Shown here: in pieces, positions 53,718 to 62,704 of the stretch
How positions within the stretch are numbered: position 1 is the first letter of the stretch
How the letters are laid out: each line of letters starts with the position of its first letter
Assembly (NCBI RefSeq): GCF_022063185.1
Contig: NZ_CP091913.1
Coordinates: forward strand, 5,557,141-5,621,140
DNA from: Nostoc sp. UHCC 0870
GTDB lineage: Bacteria; Cyanobacteriota; Cyanobacteriia; Cyanobacteriales; Nostocaceae
Length of the DNA stretch: 64,000 bases
Reading direction: 5' to 3'
The notes under the pieces: generated by a model
Database searches by the model: none
Told to the model about the DNA's origin: nothing
What the model saw: only the letters and a program-made list of their open reading frames with translations
Program-made: the position numbers and the translations under genes

Positions 53718-53789
53718 TCCTCAAAATCTCGCATTCCTGGCTGACGAAAGCTTGCTATAAGACGACCGGGACATCTTTAATCTGCAATG

Positions 53790-54362
53790 CTAAAAAGGGC
53801 TGCACATTGACTGACTTGATGCGCTTTCCTTAGTCATTTGGACATAGGCGACTTGTTCTCCTCCATTAGAATCGTATCCAACGACACATCGATAACTACG
53901 TACACCTTCGTCTGAACCCGCACCATCACTTGAACCTGTACTTCCCACAAATAGCATCATCAGAAGTAGTGCAGCAGCTTTATCGGCTTGTGCTTTCTTA
54001 ACTTCTTGTTCAGCCAAGTAAGTTTTCTGTTCTTCTGGAGATAGGTTTTCAAAATACTGGCGACGACGCTCTGCCTCCAGTCGTTGCTGTTCAGTAGCTT
54101 CCCTTCGAGCAGCTTCCAATTCTCGCCGTCTGCGTTTTTCTTCTTGCCTACGTTGGGCTTGCAACCTGATTTGATTTACCTGGTCTACAGTTTGGATAGT
54201 CTTTTGGATGGTTTGAAAGATATTAGCCATTACGGCAGGCTTGGTTTGACCAGATAAAGTTGAGTTGTGTACTTGCTCAATACCTTTGCCCATCGCAACA
54301 CCTGGGTTAGCACTTAGAAAAGAGACGAGAGTGACAATGGATAAACCACGAACACATTTCAT
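53790..54362 (-). CDS. Exported hypothetical with Arg/Glu-rich coiled coil
   Basis: 190 aa. Signal peptide about residues 1-24 (LSIVTLVSFLSANPGVAMG). Central charged coiled coil with RRQEEKRRRRELEAARREAT repeats (about 65-115), a short hydrophobic helix (AAALLLMMLFVG), and a C-terminal part with two Cys (YRCVVGYDSN...SMCSPF). No known domain. AGGGG lies upstream of ATG 54362. Inside the inverted-repeat-bounded segment. Confidence 0.6.
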   Translation of the reverse strand: MKCVRGLSIVTLVSFLSANPGVAMGKGIEQVHNSTLSGQTKPAVMANIFQTIQKTIQTVDQVNQIRLQAQRRQEEKRRRRELEAARREATEQQRLEAERRRQYFENLSPEEQKTYLAEQEVKKAQADKAAALLLMMLFVGSTGSSDGAGSDEGVRSYRCVVGYDSNGGEQVAYVQMTKESASSQSMCSPF

Positions 54363-54533
54363 ACAAAAATCCCCTAAACACGTTTACTTATAGTTGATAT
54401 GCCACATGAGACAAATTACCCTTTCAGCCCTTGCCTATTACTGAACACGCGCAGCCAGCTAAGTTTTTCACTTGTTTTACGTAAAAAATAAAGAGTCAAG
54501 GATAGACAAGGTATCGATTATTACGTTGAGTTT

Positions 54534-54929
54534 TTATCTGGAAGACTCTATATTGATATTTACAGGACATGCACCCGCAGGATTGATACAAAAAGGCATA
54601 CTGTACTTTATCTTGAAATCTCCTTCCGCTCCCTGGGGAACGCTAAAGAAAATGGTTTCACCCCCAAGCTTTTTACCGCTAGCAAACATCTGACCTCTAG
54701 TGTCATAAATCTCGATATCAACATCGCCAAGATTTAAGAGAGTACTTGCCTCAAGAACATACTCCCCTGGATCAATAGTCCATGTTACCCAATCATGTTG
54801 TCCAGCATACAGGGAGCGAAACCATTTAGCCATCGCTGCTTGTGGCTGCAAAGCTTCCATCCCCAAAACTGCAAAAGCAGAAATAGCGAGTGTTGCAAGT
54901 ACTTTGGTCTTCAGTGTTTTATTTAACAT
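54534..54929 (-). CDS. Exported beta-rich hypothetical
   Basis: 131 aa. Signal peptide about residues 1-33 (VLATLAISAFAVLGM, cleavage near QAAMA). The mature part DWVTWTIDPGEYVLEASTLL, DVDIEIYDTRGQMFASGKK, FFSVPQGAEGDFKIKYSM resembles a jelly-roll of the bacterial pre-peptidase C-terminal (PPC) type, with a Cys pair in MPFCINPAGACPV. Probably an envelope or secreted binding protein. ATG start at 54929. Confidence 0.62.
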   Translation of the reverse strand: MLNKTLKTKVLATLAISAFAVLGMEALQPQAAMAKWFRSLYAGQHDWVTWTIDPGEYVLEASTLLNLGDVDIEIYDTRGQMFASGKKLGGETIFFSVPQGAEGDFKIKYSMPFCINPAGACPVNINIESSR

Positions 54930-55011
54930 TGGTGTTTGTTGAATTCGATATTCTCATCAAACACTGCGGCGACTTGAGTACAAGCTGGAGATATTATTGA
55001 GTTAATTTGAG

Positions 55012-56403
55012 TTATATTGTTTTGTGATTGTCTTTTATTGAAGTACGGAAATATTGACGGTATAGCTCACATCTTGGTGTGACTTGATCATTTTGTAATT
55101 TAACCAATCCTAGACTATATAATTTAAACCTGACTTCCGTTGTTAAATTTACAGGATGACTGTTGCCAACAATTTCTTGCATTGCTTTCCCTAATTCTGG
55201 CTGTTGCTGCAAAATATACTCTTGCCGTTGCAGATGCTTACTATAAATACCTGCTGCTGTTGGTGCTGTTTGCAAGAATTGAGCTAAATTTATCTCTCGG
55301 TTGGCGATTTGAAATAGAGCTAAACGTACCAAAAAAGGGTGTCCTCCCACTAATTGTGTCAAGTTATTTATTTCTGTATCGTTCCAATTTAGTTGATGAC
55401 GTTGGGCTAAATCTTTTACTTGCTCGTGAGTAAATTCTGGTAACTCCAACGCTAAACCAACGTTAAATGGTGATTGGTTAATATCAACTGGTACATAAGC
55501 ATCGGTGGAATATGCGATCGCTAATCTTAATTGCTTCCAAATATCTCGACGTTTAGCTTCTTCATGGACAGCGCGCAATAATCCAAAAAAATCCTTGTAG
55601 ATTTTGGGATATTCAAATAATCTGTCAACTTTTTCTAACCCTAAAACTAACGGTTGCTGAATTTCCGGGAATAAATAGCGTTCAAAGTAATTTTTACAAG
55701 ACTTCATATAGCCAAAGCGCTTTCCAGATTTCCAATGTTCATCAAGTTGTTGCAGTAATTTTTCTAGTAATTCTCGATTATTCACTGCTACTGCTTCGGT
55801 GACAGTATCGCAAAACCACCGCAGGAATTTATTTAAGTCGGAGAAAAACTCCTCGTCTACTATCTGAAAATCGATGGTTACTACTTTATTACCTTGGTTT
55901 TCTGCTTGTTGGAGAATCCGCGCGAGAAGTGAAGATTTACCCATGTGCTGCGGTGCTTTGATGCGAATTAAAGAACCAGGTTTTTTGATTTCCGCATAAC
56001 AACGTTGCTCAATAGGCAGACGTTCTATATAAAAGGGCGAATCTAATGGCACTTCTCCTTCTGGATATTCCAGGTCGAGAGTTAAAGATGGGGAGTTGGG
56101 AGTCGCAACGGGGGAAGGTAAAGGAGACCAGGAAGAAGAACTATTTATTTTTTGTACTTTCTGTGTATGCAGATTTGCCAATGCTTCAAAATCGGCAATT
56201 TCGTTAACTTCAAAACCTAATACTTTACAAAGTTCGTAGAAGTTGAGGTATTCAACTGTCCTACCGTTGAGGAAAAAGTTAATTACAGATTGACTAAGTT
56301 CTATTGTCTCAGCTAAATCTATTTGACGGGCAAAGCCTTTTTGTAGCATTCTTTGCTTGACAAGGGGAACACACTCTGGCTTTACTCTGATTCCGCGTGG
56401 CAT
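55012..56403 (-). CDS. AAA-like ATPase with N-terminal HTH
   Basis: 463 aa. Residues 1-75 are an HTH-like region (RGIRVKPECVPLVKQRMLQK, DLAETIELSQSVINFFLNGR, FYELCKVLGFEVNEIADF) of the kind found at the N-termini of cyanobacterial NACHT and AAA sensor proteins. Residues 115-440: an AAA-like (PF14516-type) ATPase with Walker A KAPQHMGKSSLL and Walker B-like PLVLGLEKVDRL; the acidic residue after the hydrophobic strand is partly altered. No effector domain follows, so it may act on another protein. Divergent from the AAA-WD40 gene, sharing a 157-bp promoter region. ATG start at 56403. Confidence 0.75.
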   Translation of the reverse strand: MPRGIRVKPECVPLVKQRMLQKGFARQIDLAETIELSQSVINFFLNGRTVEYLNFYELCKVLGFEVNEIADFEALANLHTQKVQKINSSSSWSPLPSPVATPNSPSLTLDLEYPEGEVPLDSPFYIERLPIEQRCYAEIKKPGSLIRIKAPQHMGKSSLLARILQQAENQGNKVVTIDFQIVDEEFFSDLNKFLRWFCDTVTEAVAVNNRELLEKLLQQLDEHWKSGKRFGYMKSCKNYFERYLFPEIQQPLVLGLEKVDRLFEYPKIYKDFFGLLRAVHEEAKRRDIWKQLRLAIAYSTDAYVPVDINQSPFNVGLALELPEFTHEQVKDLAQRHQLNWNDTEINNLTQLVGGHPFLVRLALFQIANREINLAQFLQTAPTAAGIYSKHLQRQEYILQQQPELGKAMQEIVGNSHPVNLTTEVRFKLYSLGLVKLQNDQVTPRCELYRQYFRTSIKDNHKTI

Positions 56404-56560
56404 AGCTGAGTTATAAACAAACTACAAAATTTAGCTTACAGGATAAGTATTTGTTTGGTAAAGTTAATGACAACTCAATAGCAACTCCAATCAGAACTCA
56501 ATATTCTATAAATTAAGCTCAAGGTAGGTATAGACGTAATTTTTTATTCAAAACTAAATT

Positions 56561-59500
56561 ATGACGGGAGACTACGAGTATAAAGTTGGTGGCAGTTTAG
56601 AATCAGATGCTCCCAGCTATGTGAAACGACAAGCGGATTCTGACCTTTATCATGGATTAAAGGCAGGGGAGCTATGTTATGTTTTTAACTCCCGGCAGAT
56701 GGGTAAAACGAGTTTGTTGGTGCGGACGATGAAACAGCTACAAGCTGATGGTTTTGCTTGTGGTGTAATTGATATTTCTGGATTGGGTAGTCAAGATATT
56801 ACCATTGAGCAGTGGTATGGAAGTATTATTGATAGTCTATTAAATGAACTGAATTTTGTTGAACCGGAAGACTTAGCTGTATGGTGGGACAAATCTATCG
56901 AAATTTCGCCAGTGCGACGTTTGGGGAAACTCTTTGATGAATTGTTACTGCCAAATATTAACAAAAATATAGTAATTTTTCTAGATGAGATTGATAGTAT
57001 TCTTCGTTTAGACTTTCCTGCTGATGATTTTTTCGCTTTAATTAGAAGCTGTTATCAAAGACGCTCTTTCAAAGCAGAATATAAGCGGTTGAATTTTGCG
57101 TTGTTTGGTGTAGCGACACCTTCAGATTTGATTAAAGATGAGGAAAGAACGCCGTTTAATATTGGCAGAGCGATTCAACTATATGGTTTTAAGTTAGATG
57201 AAGTTGTACCTTTGTCAAAAGGGTTTGAGGGGAAAGTAGAGAATCCGCAAGCTTTAATGCAGGAGGTTTTGGCTTGGACAGGGGGACAACCTTTATTGAC
57301 GCAGAAGGTTTGTAATTTGTTAAAGCTAACTTTGAAAAAACCTCCCTCCAAACTTCTTTCCGACGAGGAGAGAGGCTTTGAATTTATTACCAATACCATA
57401 CAACAAAGAGGGGAAGACATTGATAATTCCCCTCTTTGCTTTGAGGAGGGTTTAGGGGAGAGGTTTTCAATTACGCAGTTTGTGGAAGGGGTGGTAAGAA
57501 ATGGGATTATTGATAATTGGGAAGCTCAGGATAAAGAAGAACATTTAAAAACAATTCGGGATAGGGTGCTGGTTAATGAGGGAATTTCTGTAGCTTTGTT
57601 GGGGTTATATCAGCAAATTTTGCAGCAGAGTGAAATTGCTATTAATGGTAGCCCTGAACAAATGAGGTTACGTTTGACTGGGGTGGTAGTAGAACAGCAG
57701 ACAAAATTAAGGGTTTATAACAACATTTATGCGAATGTCTTTGATATTAATTGGGTTGAGAATGAACTAGGTAAATTACGTCCCTATACTAATAATTTAA
57801 AAGCTTGGCAAGAGAGTGGATACCAGGATGAGTCCTGTTTGTTGCGAGGAGAAGAGTTAGAAATTGCTCGTGTTTGGGCTGGTGGGAAAAGTTTGAGTGA
57901 TGTTGATTATAGATTTTTATCTACGAGTGTAGAAGCAGAGTTAAATCAAAAGGTTGCGGAGGCAGAAGTCAGACAAAATAAAGCTTTGGAGAAAGAGAGA
58001 CAAGCTAATCAGCGTTTGACGGAAGCAGAAGGGAAGACAAAGAGACAGGTTCGTATTAGCATTGTTGCTTCGGTTTTTTTGGCGCTGTCGATAATTGGTG
58101 CGTTAGCTGCATTGATAACGGCAGGTGAAGCTATTAAAAAACAAGGTTTAGCTACTTCAAAACTAAATAATGCAAATAAAGAACTGCAATCTGTTACTGA
58201 CCAAAAACAAAAAGCTGAGGCTGCATTAACAGAAGCACAAGCCAACGAAAAAAGTGCAAATGCTAATTTTAAAAAAGCGACTGAGGATGTAAAAAAGAAA
58301 GAGCAAGATTTGCTGCAAAAAGACCAACAATTAAATATCGCAAAAGAAAAAGAGAAATCTGCAAACAAAGCTGCGAAACAAGCACAGAGAGACCAACAAC
58401 AAGCACAGCAGCAAGCACAATTAGCTCAACAAGAACGTCAACAAGCAGAACAAGCACGTCAAACAGCTGTAGTTGGATTAACCATAGCCAAGCAACAACA
58501 AGAGTCAGCGCAAAATCAGCGAAAAAACGCAGAAGAACAACGCAACAATGCCCTGACGGCTACGCGATTAGAACAAGTGGGAGTTAGAACATTGCGCCAG
58601 TTCTATGTAGGAGGGCAAATTGAGAATTTGGTAGAAATAATGCGGACTGGAAGGGAGTTGAAAGGCTTAGTTAAAGGTAAACAATCTTTGGCTGATTACC
58701 CAGCTTACAGCCCATTATTTAGTTTACAGGAAATTTTGTTAAACATTCGCGAACGCAATCAGTTAAAGGAGCATCAACGTGAAGTTAGCAGCGTCGTGTT
58801 TAGTCCCGACGGCAAAACCTTAGCTTCTGCTAGTGACGACAAGACCATAAAATTGTGGGATGTGAAGACGGGAAAAGAAATGGGAAAAGAAATTATTTCC
58901 CTCACTGGACATCAAAGTTATGTTAGCAGCATCGTGTTTAGTCCCGATGGCAAAACCTTAGCTTCTGCGAGTGGAGACAAGACCATAAAATTATGGGATG
59001 TGGGGACGGGAAAAGAAATTACTTCCCTCACTGGACATCGAAATTATGTCAGCAGTGTTGTGTTTAGTCCCGACGGCAAAACCTTAGCTTCTGCTAGTGG
59101 GGACAAGACCATAAAATTGTGGGATGTGAAGACGGGAAAAGAAATTACTTCCCTCACTGGACATCGAAATTATGTCAGCAGTGTTGTGTTTAGTCCCGAC
59201 GGCAAAACCTTAGCTTCTGCGAGTTGGGACAAGACCATAAAATTGTGGGATGTAGAGACGAGAAAAGAAATTACCTCCCTGACTGGACATCAAGATACAG
59301 TCAGCAGCGTCGTGTTTAGTCCCAACGGCAAAACCTTAGCTTCTGCGAGTTGGGACAAGACCATAAAATTGTGGGATGTAGAGACGAGAAAAGAAATTAC
59401 CTCTCTAACTGGACATCAACATGAAGTCAGGAGCGTCATGTTTAGTCCAGACGGCAAAACCTTAGCTTCTGCTAGTCATGACAAAACCATAAAATTGTGG

Positions 59501-60610
59501 AATCTAAAGACAAGAAAAGAAATTACCTCCCTCACTGGACATCAACATGAAGTCACCAGTGTCATGTTTAGTCCCAATGGCAAAACCTTAGCTTCTGCGA
59601 GTTGGGACAGCACCATAAAATTGTGGAATCTAAAGACAAGAAAAGAAATTACCTCCCTGACTGGACATCAAGATACAGTCAGCAGCGTCGTGTTTAGTCC
59701 CAACGGCAAAACCTTAGCTTCTGCTAGTTGGGACAACACCATAAAATTGTGGGATGTAGAGACGAGAAAAGAAATTACCTCCCTGACTGGACATCAACGT
59801 GAAGTTACCAACGTCGTGTTTAGTCCCGACGGCAAAACCTTAGCTTCTGCTAGTTCAGACAACACCATAAAATTGTGGGATGTAGAGACGAGAAAAGAAA
59901 TTACCTCCTTAACTGGACATCAACTTACAGTCACCAGTGTAGTGTTTAGTCCCGACGGCAAAACCTTGGCTTCTACTAGTTATGACAACACCATAAAATT
60001 GTGGGATATGGGGACGAGAAAAGAAATTACCTCCCTAACTGGACATCAATACATAGTTAGCAGAGTCTTATTTAGTCCCGACGGCAAAACCTTAGCTTCT
60101 GCTAGTTCAGACAAGACCATAAAATTGTGGGATGTGAGGACGAGAAAAGAAATTACCTCCCTGACTGGACATCGAGGTTGGGTCAGCAGCGTCGTGTTTA
60201 GTCCAGACGGCAAAACTTTAGCTTCTGCGAGTGGGGACAGCACCATAAAATTGTGGAATCTAAAGACAGGAAAAGAAATTACCTCTCTAACTGGACATCT
60301 ATATATAGTTAGCAGCGTTGTGTTTAGTCCCGACGGCAAAACCTTAGCTTCTGCTAGTTCAGACAACACCATAAAATTGTGGGATGTAGAGACGAGAAAA
60401 GAAATTACCTCCCTGACTGGACATCAAGATGCAATCAGCAGCGTCGCGTTTAGTCCAGACGGCAAAACCTTAGCTTCTGCCAGTGACGACTACACTATTA
60501 AGTTATGGAGTTTGGATTTAGATTATTTACTGGCGCAGGGTTGCAACCATTTAAAAGATTATCTCGCTACCCGCGATCAGTTGCGTCAGGAGATTTGTCC
60601 GAATAAATGA
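56561..60610 (+). CDS. AAA-like ATPase-coiled coil-WD40 protein
   Basis: 1349 aa. Residues 1-400: AAA-like (PF14516-type) domain, Walker A SRQMGKTSLL, Walker B NIVIFLDEIDSI, and NWEAQDKEEHLKTIRDRVL. Residues about 259-302 are an in-frame interspersed-repeat insertion. Residues 470-700: a long coiled coil interrupted by one transmembrane helix (IVASVFLALSIIGALAALIT, near 505). Residues 735-1325: about 14 WD40 units of 42 residues (SVVFSPDGKTLASASxDKTI, KLWDVxT). Presumably a membrane-tethered STAND-like sensor in which two propellers bind ligands or partners. ATG start at 56561. Confidence 0.88.
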   Translation: MTGDYEYKVGGSLESDAPSYVKRQADSDLYHGLKAGELCYVFNSRQMGKTSLLVRTMKQLQADGFACGVIDISGLGSQDITIEQWYGSIIDSLLNELNFVEPEDLAVWWDKSIEISPVRRLGKLFDELLLPNINKNIVIFLDEIDSILRLDFPADDFFALIRSCYQRRSFKAEYKRLNFALFGVATPSDLIKDEERTPFNIGRAIQLYGFKLDEVVPLSKGFEGKVENPQALMQEVLAWTGGQPLLTQKVCNLLKLTLKKPPSKLLSDEERGFEFITNTIQQRGEDIDNSPLCFEEGLGERFSITQFVEGVVRNGIIDNWEAQDKEEHLKTIRDRVLVNEGISVALLGLYQQILQQSEIAINGSPEQMRLRLTGVVVEQQTKLRVYNNIYANVFDINWVENELGKLRPYTNNLKAWQESGYQDESCLLRGEELEIARVWAGGKSLSDVDYRFLSTSVEAELNQKVAEAEVRQNKALEKERQANQRLTEAEGKTKRQVRISIVASVFLALSIIGALAALITAGEAIKKQGLATSKLNNANKELQSVTDQKQKAEAALTEAQANEKSANANFKKATEDVKKKEQDLLQKDQQLNIAKEKEKSANKAAKQAQRDQQQAQQQAQLAQQERQQAEQARQTAVVGLTIAKQQQESAQNQRKNAEEQRNNALTATRLEQVGVRTLRQFYVGGQIENLVEIMRTGRELKGLVKGKQSLADYPAYSPLFSLQEILLNIRERNQLKEHQREVSSVVFSPDGKTLASASDDKTIKLWDVKTGKEMGKEIISLTGHQSYVSSIVFSPDGKTLASASGDKTIKLWDVGTGKEITSLTGHRNYVSSVVFSPDGKTLASASGDKTIKLWDVKTGKEITSLTGHRNYVSSVVFSPDGKTLASASWDKTIKLWDVETRKEITSLTGHQDTVSSVVFSPNGKTLASASWDKTIKLWDVETRKEITSLTGHQHEVRSVMFSPDGKTLASASHDKTIKLWNLKTRKEITSLTGHQHEVTSVMFSPNGKTLASASWDSTIKLWNLKTRKEITSLTGHQDTVSSVVFSPNGKTLASASWDNTIKLWDVETRKEITSLTGHQREVTNVVFSPDGKTLASASSDNTIKLWDVETRKEITSLTGHQLTVTSVVFSPDGKTLASTSYDNTIKLWDMGTRKEITSLTGHQYIVSRVLFSPDGKTLASASSDKTIKLWDVRTRKEITSLTGHRGWVSSVVFSPDGKTLASASGDSTIKLWNLKTGKEITSLTGHLYIVSSVVFSPDGKTLASASSDNTIKLWDVETRKEITSLTGHQDAISSVAFSPDGKTLASASDDYTIKLWSLDLDYLLAQGCNHLKDYLATRDQLRQEICPNK
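57337..57467. repeat. Interspersed repeat inserted in frame in the AAA domain
   Basis: 131 bp with inverted ends (AAAACCTC... / ...GAGGTTTT) and an internal hairpin CAAAGAGGGGAA / TTCCCCTCTTTG. Same style as the GAGAGGTTTGGAGAGGGG repeat at 4530-4560. It encodes KKPPSKLLSDEERGFEF and GEDIDNSPLCFEEG, absent from typical AAA-like domains at this point. Confidence 0.65.
58770..60500. repeat. 126-bp tandem repeats encoding WD40 units
   Basis: About 14 units of 126 bp with very high DNA identity (e.g. TTTAGTCCCGACGGCAAAAC repeated). Near-identity at silent sites indicates recent amplification or continual gene conversion. Variation is concentrated in short loop codons such as GHQxxV and ASASxD. 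Confidence 0.9.
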
Positions 60611-60827
60611 GATAACTTTCAAGAAACACGGATCTGCCACCAATCCAATTCGGACAATTACCCATCCCCAAGTCGCATCGCGTATCGATTGATGTAAAAA
60701 TTGGCGAATTGCGATCCGCCTATCTCTATAATCCGAAGCCCCCGGCATTGAGTTGAGTGGGGTTGATACGAGCGAGAACTTGCTAGCGATGGCACTGCGA
60801 TCGCTAACTACTCTGGGTGAACTACTC
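60611..60827 (-). other. Region 3' of tnpB, possible guide (omega) RNA and right end
   Basis: The segment follows the tnpB stop on the minus strand, where TnpB guide RNAs normally lie. An inverted repeat CTACTCCTAGTTGCC / GAACTAGGAGCTTC-type spans the gene end (60822-60876). The element boundary is not identifiable by eye; the 60611-60700 part may already be flanking DNA after the AAA-WD40 gene. Confidence 0.35.
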
Positions 60828-62069
60828 CTAGTTGCCTTGTCTGCGACACGCTGCGCGAACGGCTGAACTAGGAGCTTCTGTAATCGCGGGGGAGTGCCTG
60901 AACTTAGACTTTCGCCCAAGAACAGGACTTACCTCCCCTCCTACAGCAGAGACGGCTGAACCTTCCGCCTTTATCATTCTGATACCCTCTGCTCTAATAT
61001 TTATGGCTGCATTTCCATCTCTATCATGATGAGTGCCACAATGAGGACAAGTCCATTCACGGACATCCAACGGCATCTCACCAATCTGATAGAAACAATT
61101 AGAGCAGAGTTTAGAACTAGGAAACCATCTATCAATCTCAACCAACTTTCCACCCTTGCGTTCTAGCTTATAGGCTAAAAAATTGGTGAATGTTCCCCAT
61201 CCCACATCAGATATTGATTTTGCCAACTTGTGATTACGAACCATGCCTTTGACATGAAGATTCTCTACTATGACAGCTTGGCTATCGCTGACTAACTTAT
61301 AACTAAGTTTGTGCAGAAAATCTTGCCGCGAATTACTAATTCGCTCGTACACCTTGGCAACAACTCTTCTATATCTATTTCTTGATTTACTTCCTTTTTG
61401 TTTACGCGCTAATTTTTTCTGTTTGCGCTTAAGATTTTTTTCATGCTTTGCAAGGTGTTTAGGATTATCATATTTAGAAACATGAACACCGTCAGTTACA
61501 ACAGCGAAGTGCTTCAACCCTAAGTCAATGCCGTAAATTTTACCCTCTGAAACAACAGGGTTTTCTCCTTCTACCTCAGTGAGTATAGATGCAAGATATT
61601 TCCCTGATGGCGTTTTACTCACAGTAACAGTCTTTATTGTCCCCTCAATCGCTCTGTGTATTTTGGCTTTGACTATCCCGATATTACCGGGAAGCTTGAC
61701 ATCACCATTTACAATCAATACGTTTTGAGGATATTGAATAGACTGTTTTCCAAACTTAGATTTGAACTTAGGAAATCCAGCACGTTTTGCAAAAAAGTTT
61801 TTGTACGCAGTGGTTAGATTCAGTGTTGTAGCCTGTAAAACTTGACTGTAACAATCAGATAACCACACCGTATCTTCGGCTTTTTTTAGTGCAGGTAAAA
61901 ATGCGTTGAGTGCCGCACGGCTAAGTCCTTTCCCCGTTTCCTTATAAGTTTCAATTGACTTATTTAGAGCGTAGTTCCACCACCATCTAGCACACCCAAA
62001 AGCTTGCGCTAATTGAATTTGCTGCTCAACTGATGGATATAAACGGACTTGTACAACCTTGTGTAACAC
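60828..62069 (-). CDS. tnpB: IS200/IS605-family TnpB (RNA-guided endonuclease)
   Basis: 413 aa, full length. RuvC catalytic residues: D in IYGIDLGLKHFAVVTDG, E in AVIVENLHVKGMV, and D in HHDRDGNAAINI. Zinc finger CSNC...CPHC. N-terminal VQVRLYPSVEQQIQLAQAFG and WWWNYALNKS are typical. The GTG start is confirmed by AAGGAGGTGAT nine bases upstream. No TnpA is nearby, so the element moves only in trans, or tnpB has been kept for its guide-dependent nuclease. The 3' part (after AINIRAEG) is divergent and should overlap the guide RNA region that lies to the left (60611-60827). Confidence 0.92.
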   Translation of the reverse strand: MLHKVVQVRLYPSVEQQIQLAQAFGCARWWWNYALNKSIETYKETGKGLSRAALNAFLPALKKAEDTVWLSDCYSQVLQATTLNLTTAYKNFFAKRAGFPKFKSKFGKQSIQYPQNVLIVNGDVKLPGNIGIVKAKIHRAIEGTIKTVTVSKTPSGKYLASILTEVEGENPVVSEGKIYGIDLGLKHFAVVTDGVHVSKYDNPKHLAKHEKNLKRKQKKLARKQKGSKSRNRYRRVVAKVYERISNSRQDFLHKLSYKLVSDSQAVIVENLHVKGMVRNHKLAKSISDVGWGTFTNFLAYKLERKGGKLVEIDRWFPSSKLCSNCFYQIGEMPLDVREWTCPHCGTHHDRDGNAAINIRAEGIRMIKAEGSAVSAVGGEVSPVLGRKSKFRHSPAITEAPSSAVRAACRRQGN

Positions 62070-62704
62070 TCAACATCACCTCCTTGATATCTGCACTCTA
62101 ACATAAATATATATTGTGGTAAATCACTAAAATAAAATAAAATAATTGGGGATTCGTCATACATCTAGAATTTGTTTTTGCATAAGCAAAAAATCAATTC
62201 TAGATGCAATCCTCACTTCGTGACGCTCCGCGAACATCCCCCGCTCCCTATCCCCACCTTATGAGTACATTGAAGGTGGGGACTTCCGCGACACGTTAAA
62301 CTGGCAATACAGTTTAGGTTATTGTTCGCAATGTTCTCACTGGTTAGGAGGATCTTCTAATACTCCAGTAGTTACTCAGAAAAGATGGATAGCTGAAAGT
62401 CCCTATCCAATACCAGCATTAACCGCTTCTGCTCTATTCTAAAAAAATCCGGTGCTTTCCTGCTTTCTATACTTGATTGGACTCACGGCAAGCTTATCCT
62501 TCCAATTTGAACTAGCGGCAAAGTTATGGGTAAAGTCACAGCAATTCGCAATTCGCAATTAAACTCAGCCACCCACAAGGGGTGGGTTTTCACGTTTTGG
62601 CTTACGCTCATGGCGTAAGCCTATACTTTATTTGATAAAATTCACAAGTAGGGTGTGTTATGCCATAGGCTAGCGCACCCTGAATTTTTGATTGGGAATT
62701 GGTT
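62070..62704. other. Gene-free interval right of tnpB with repeats
   Basis: Holds the AT-rich leader of tnpB, a paired TCTAGAATTTGTTTTTGCAT / GCAAAAAATCAATTCTAGAT palindrome at about 62165-62204, a CCCCACCTT / AAGGTGGGG hairpin (62252-62281), the right 25-bp inverted repeat, a CCACCC/GGGTGG hairpin with T-run (62569-62590), and GTAGGGTGTG and GGCGTAAGCC repeat pieces. No coding pattern is convincing. Confidence 0.5.
62485..62539. repeat. Right inverted repeat of the 9.4-kb segment
   Basis: 62515-62539 (starts GCGGCAAAG, ends TAAAGTCAC) is the exact reverse complement of 53123-53147. The adjoining inner 62485-62514 repeats the inner part of the left end in direct orientation. AATTCGC heptamers lie directly outside. 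Confidence 0.7.

Noticed and set aside
60046..60372. Antisense reading frame over the WD40 repeats
   Set aside because: Same reason: a shadow of the 126-bp repeat units, with no independent coding evidence.
60551..60919. Minus-strand frame downstream of tnpB
   Set aside because: It overlaps the tnpB end and the end of the AAA-WD40 gene, has no plausible start and no recognisable domain.
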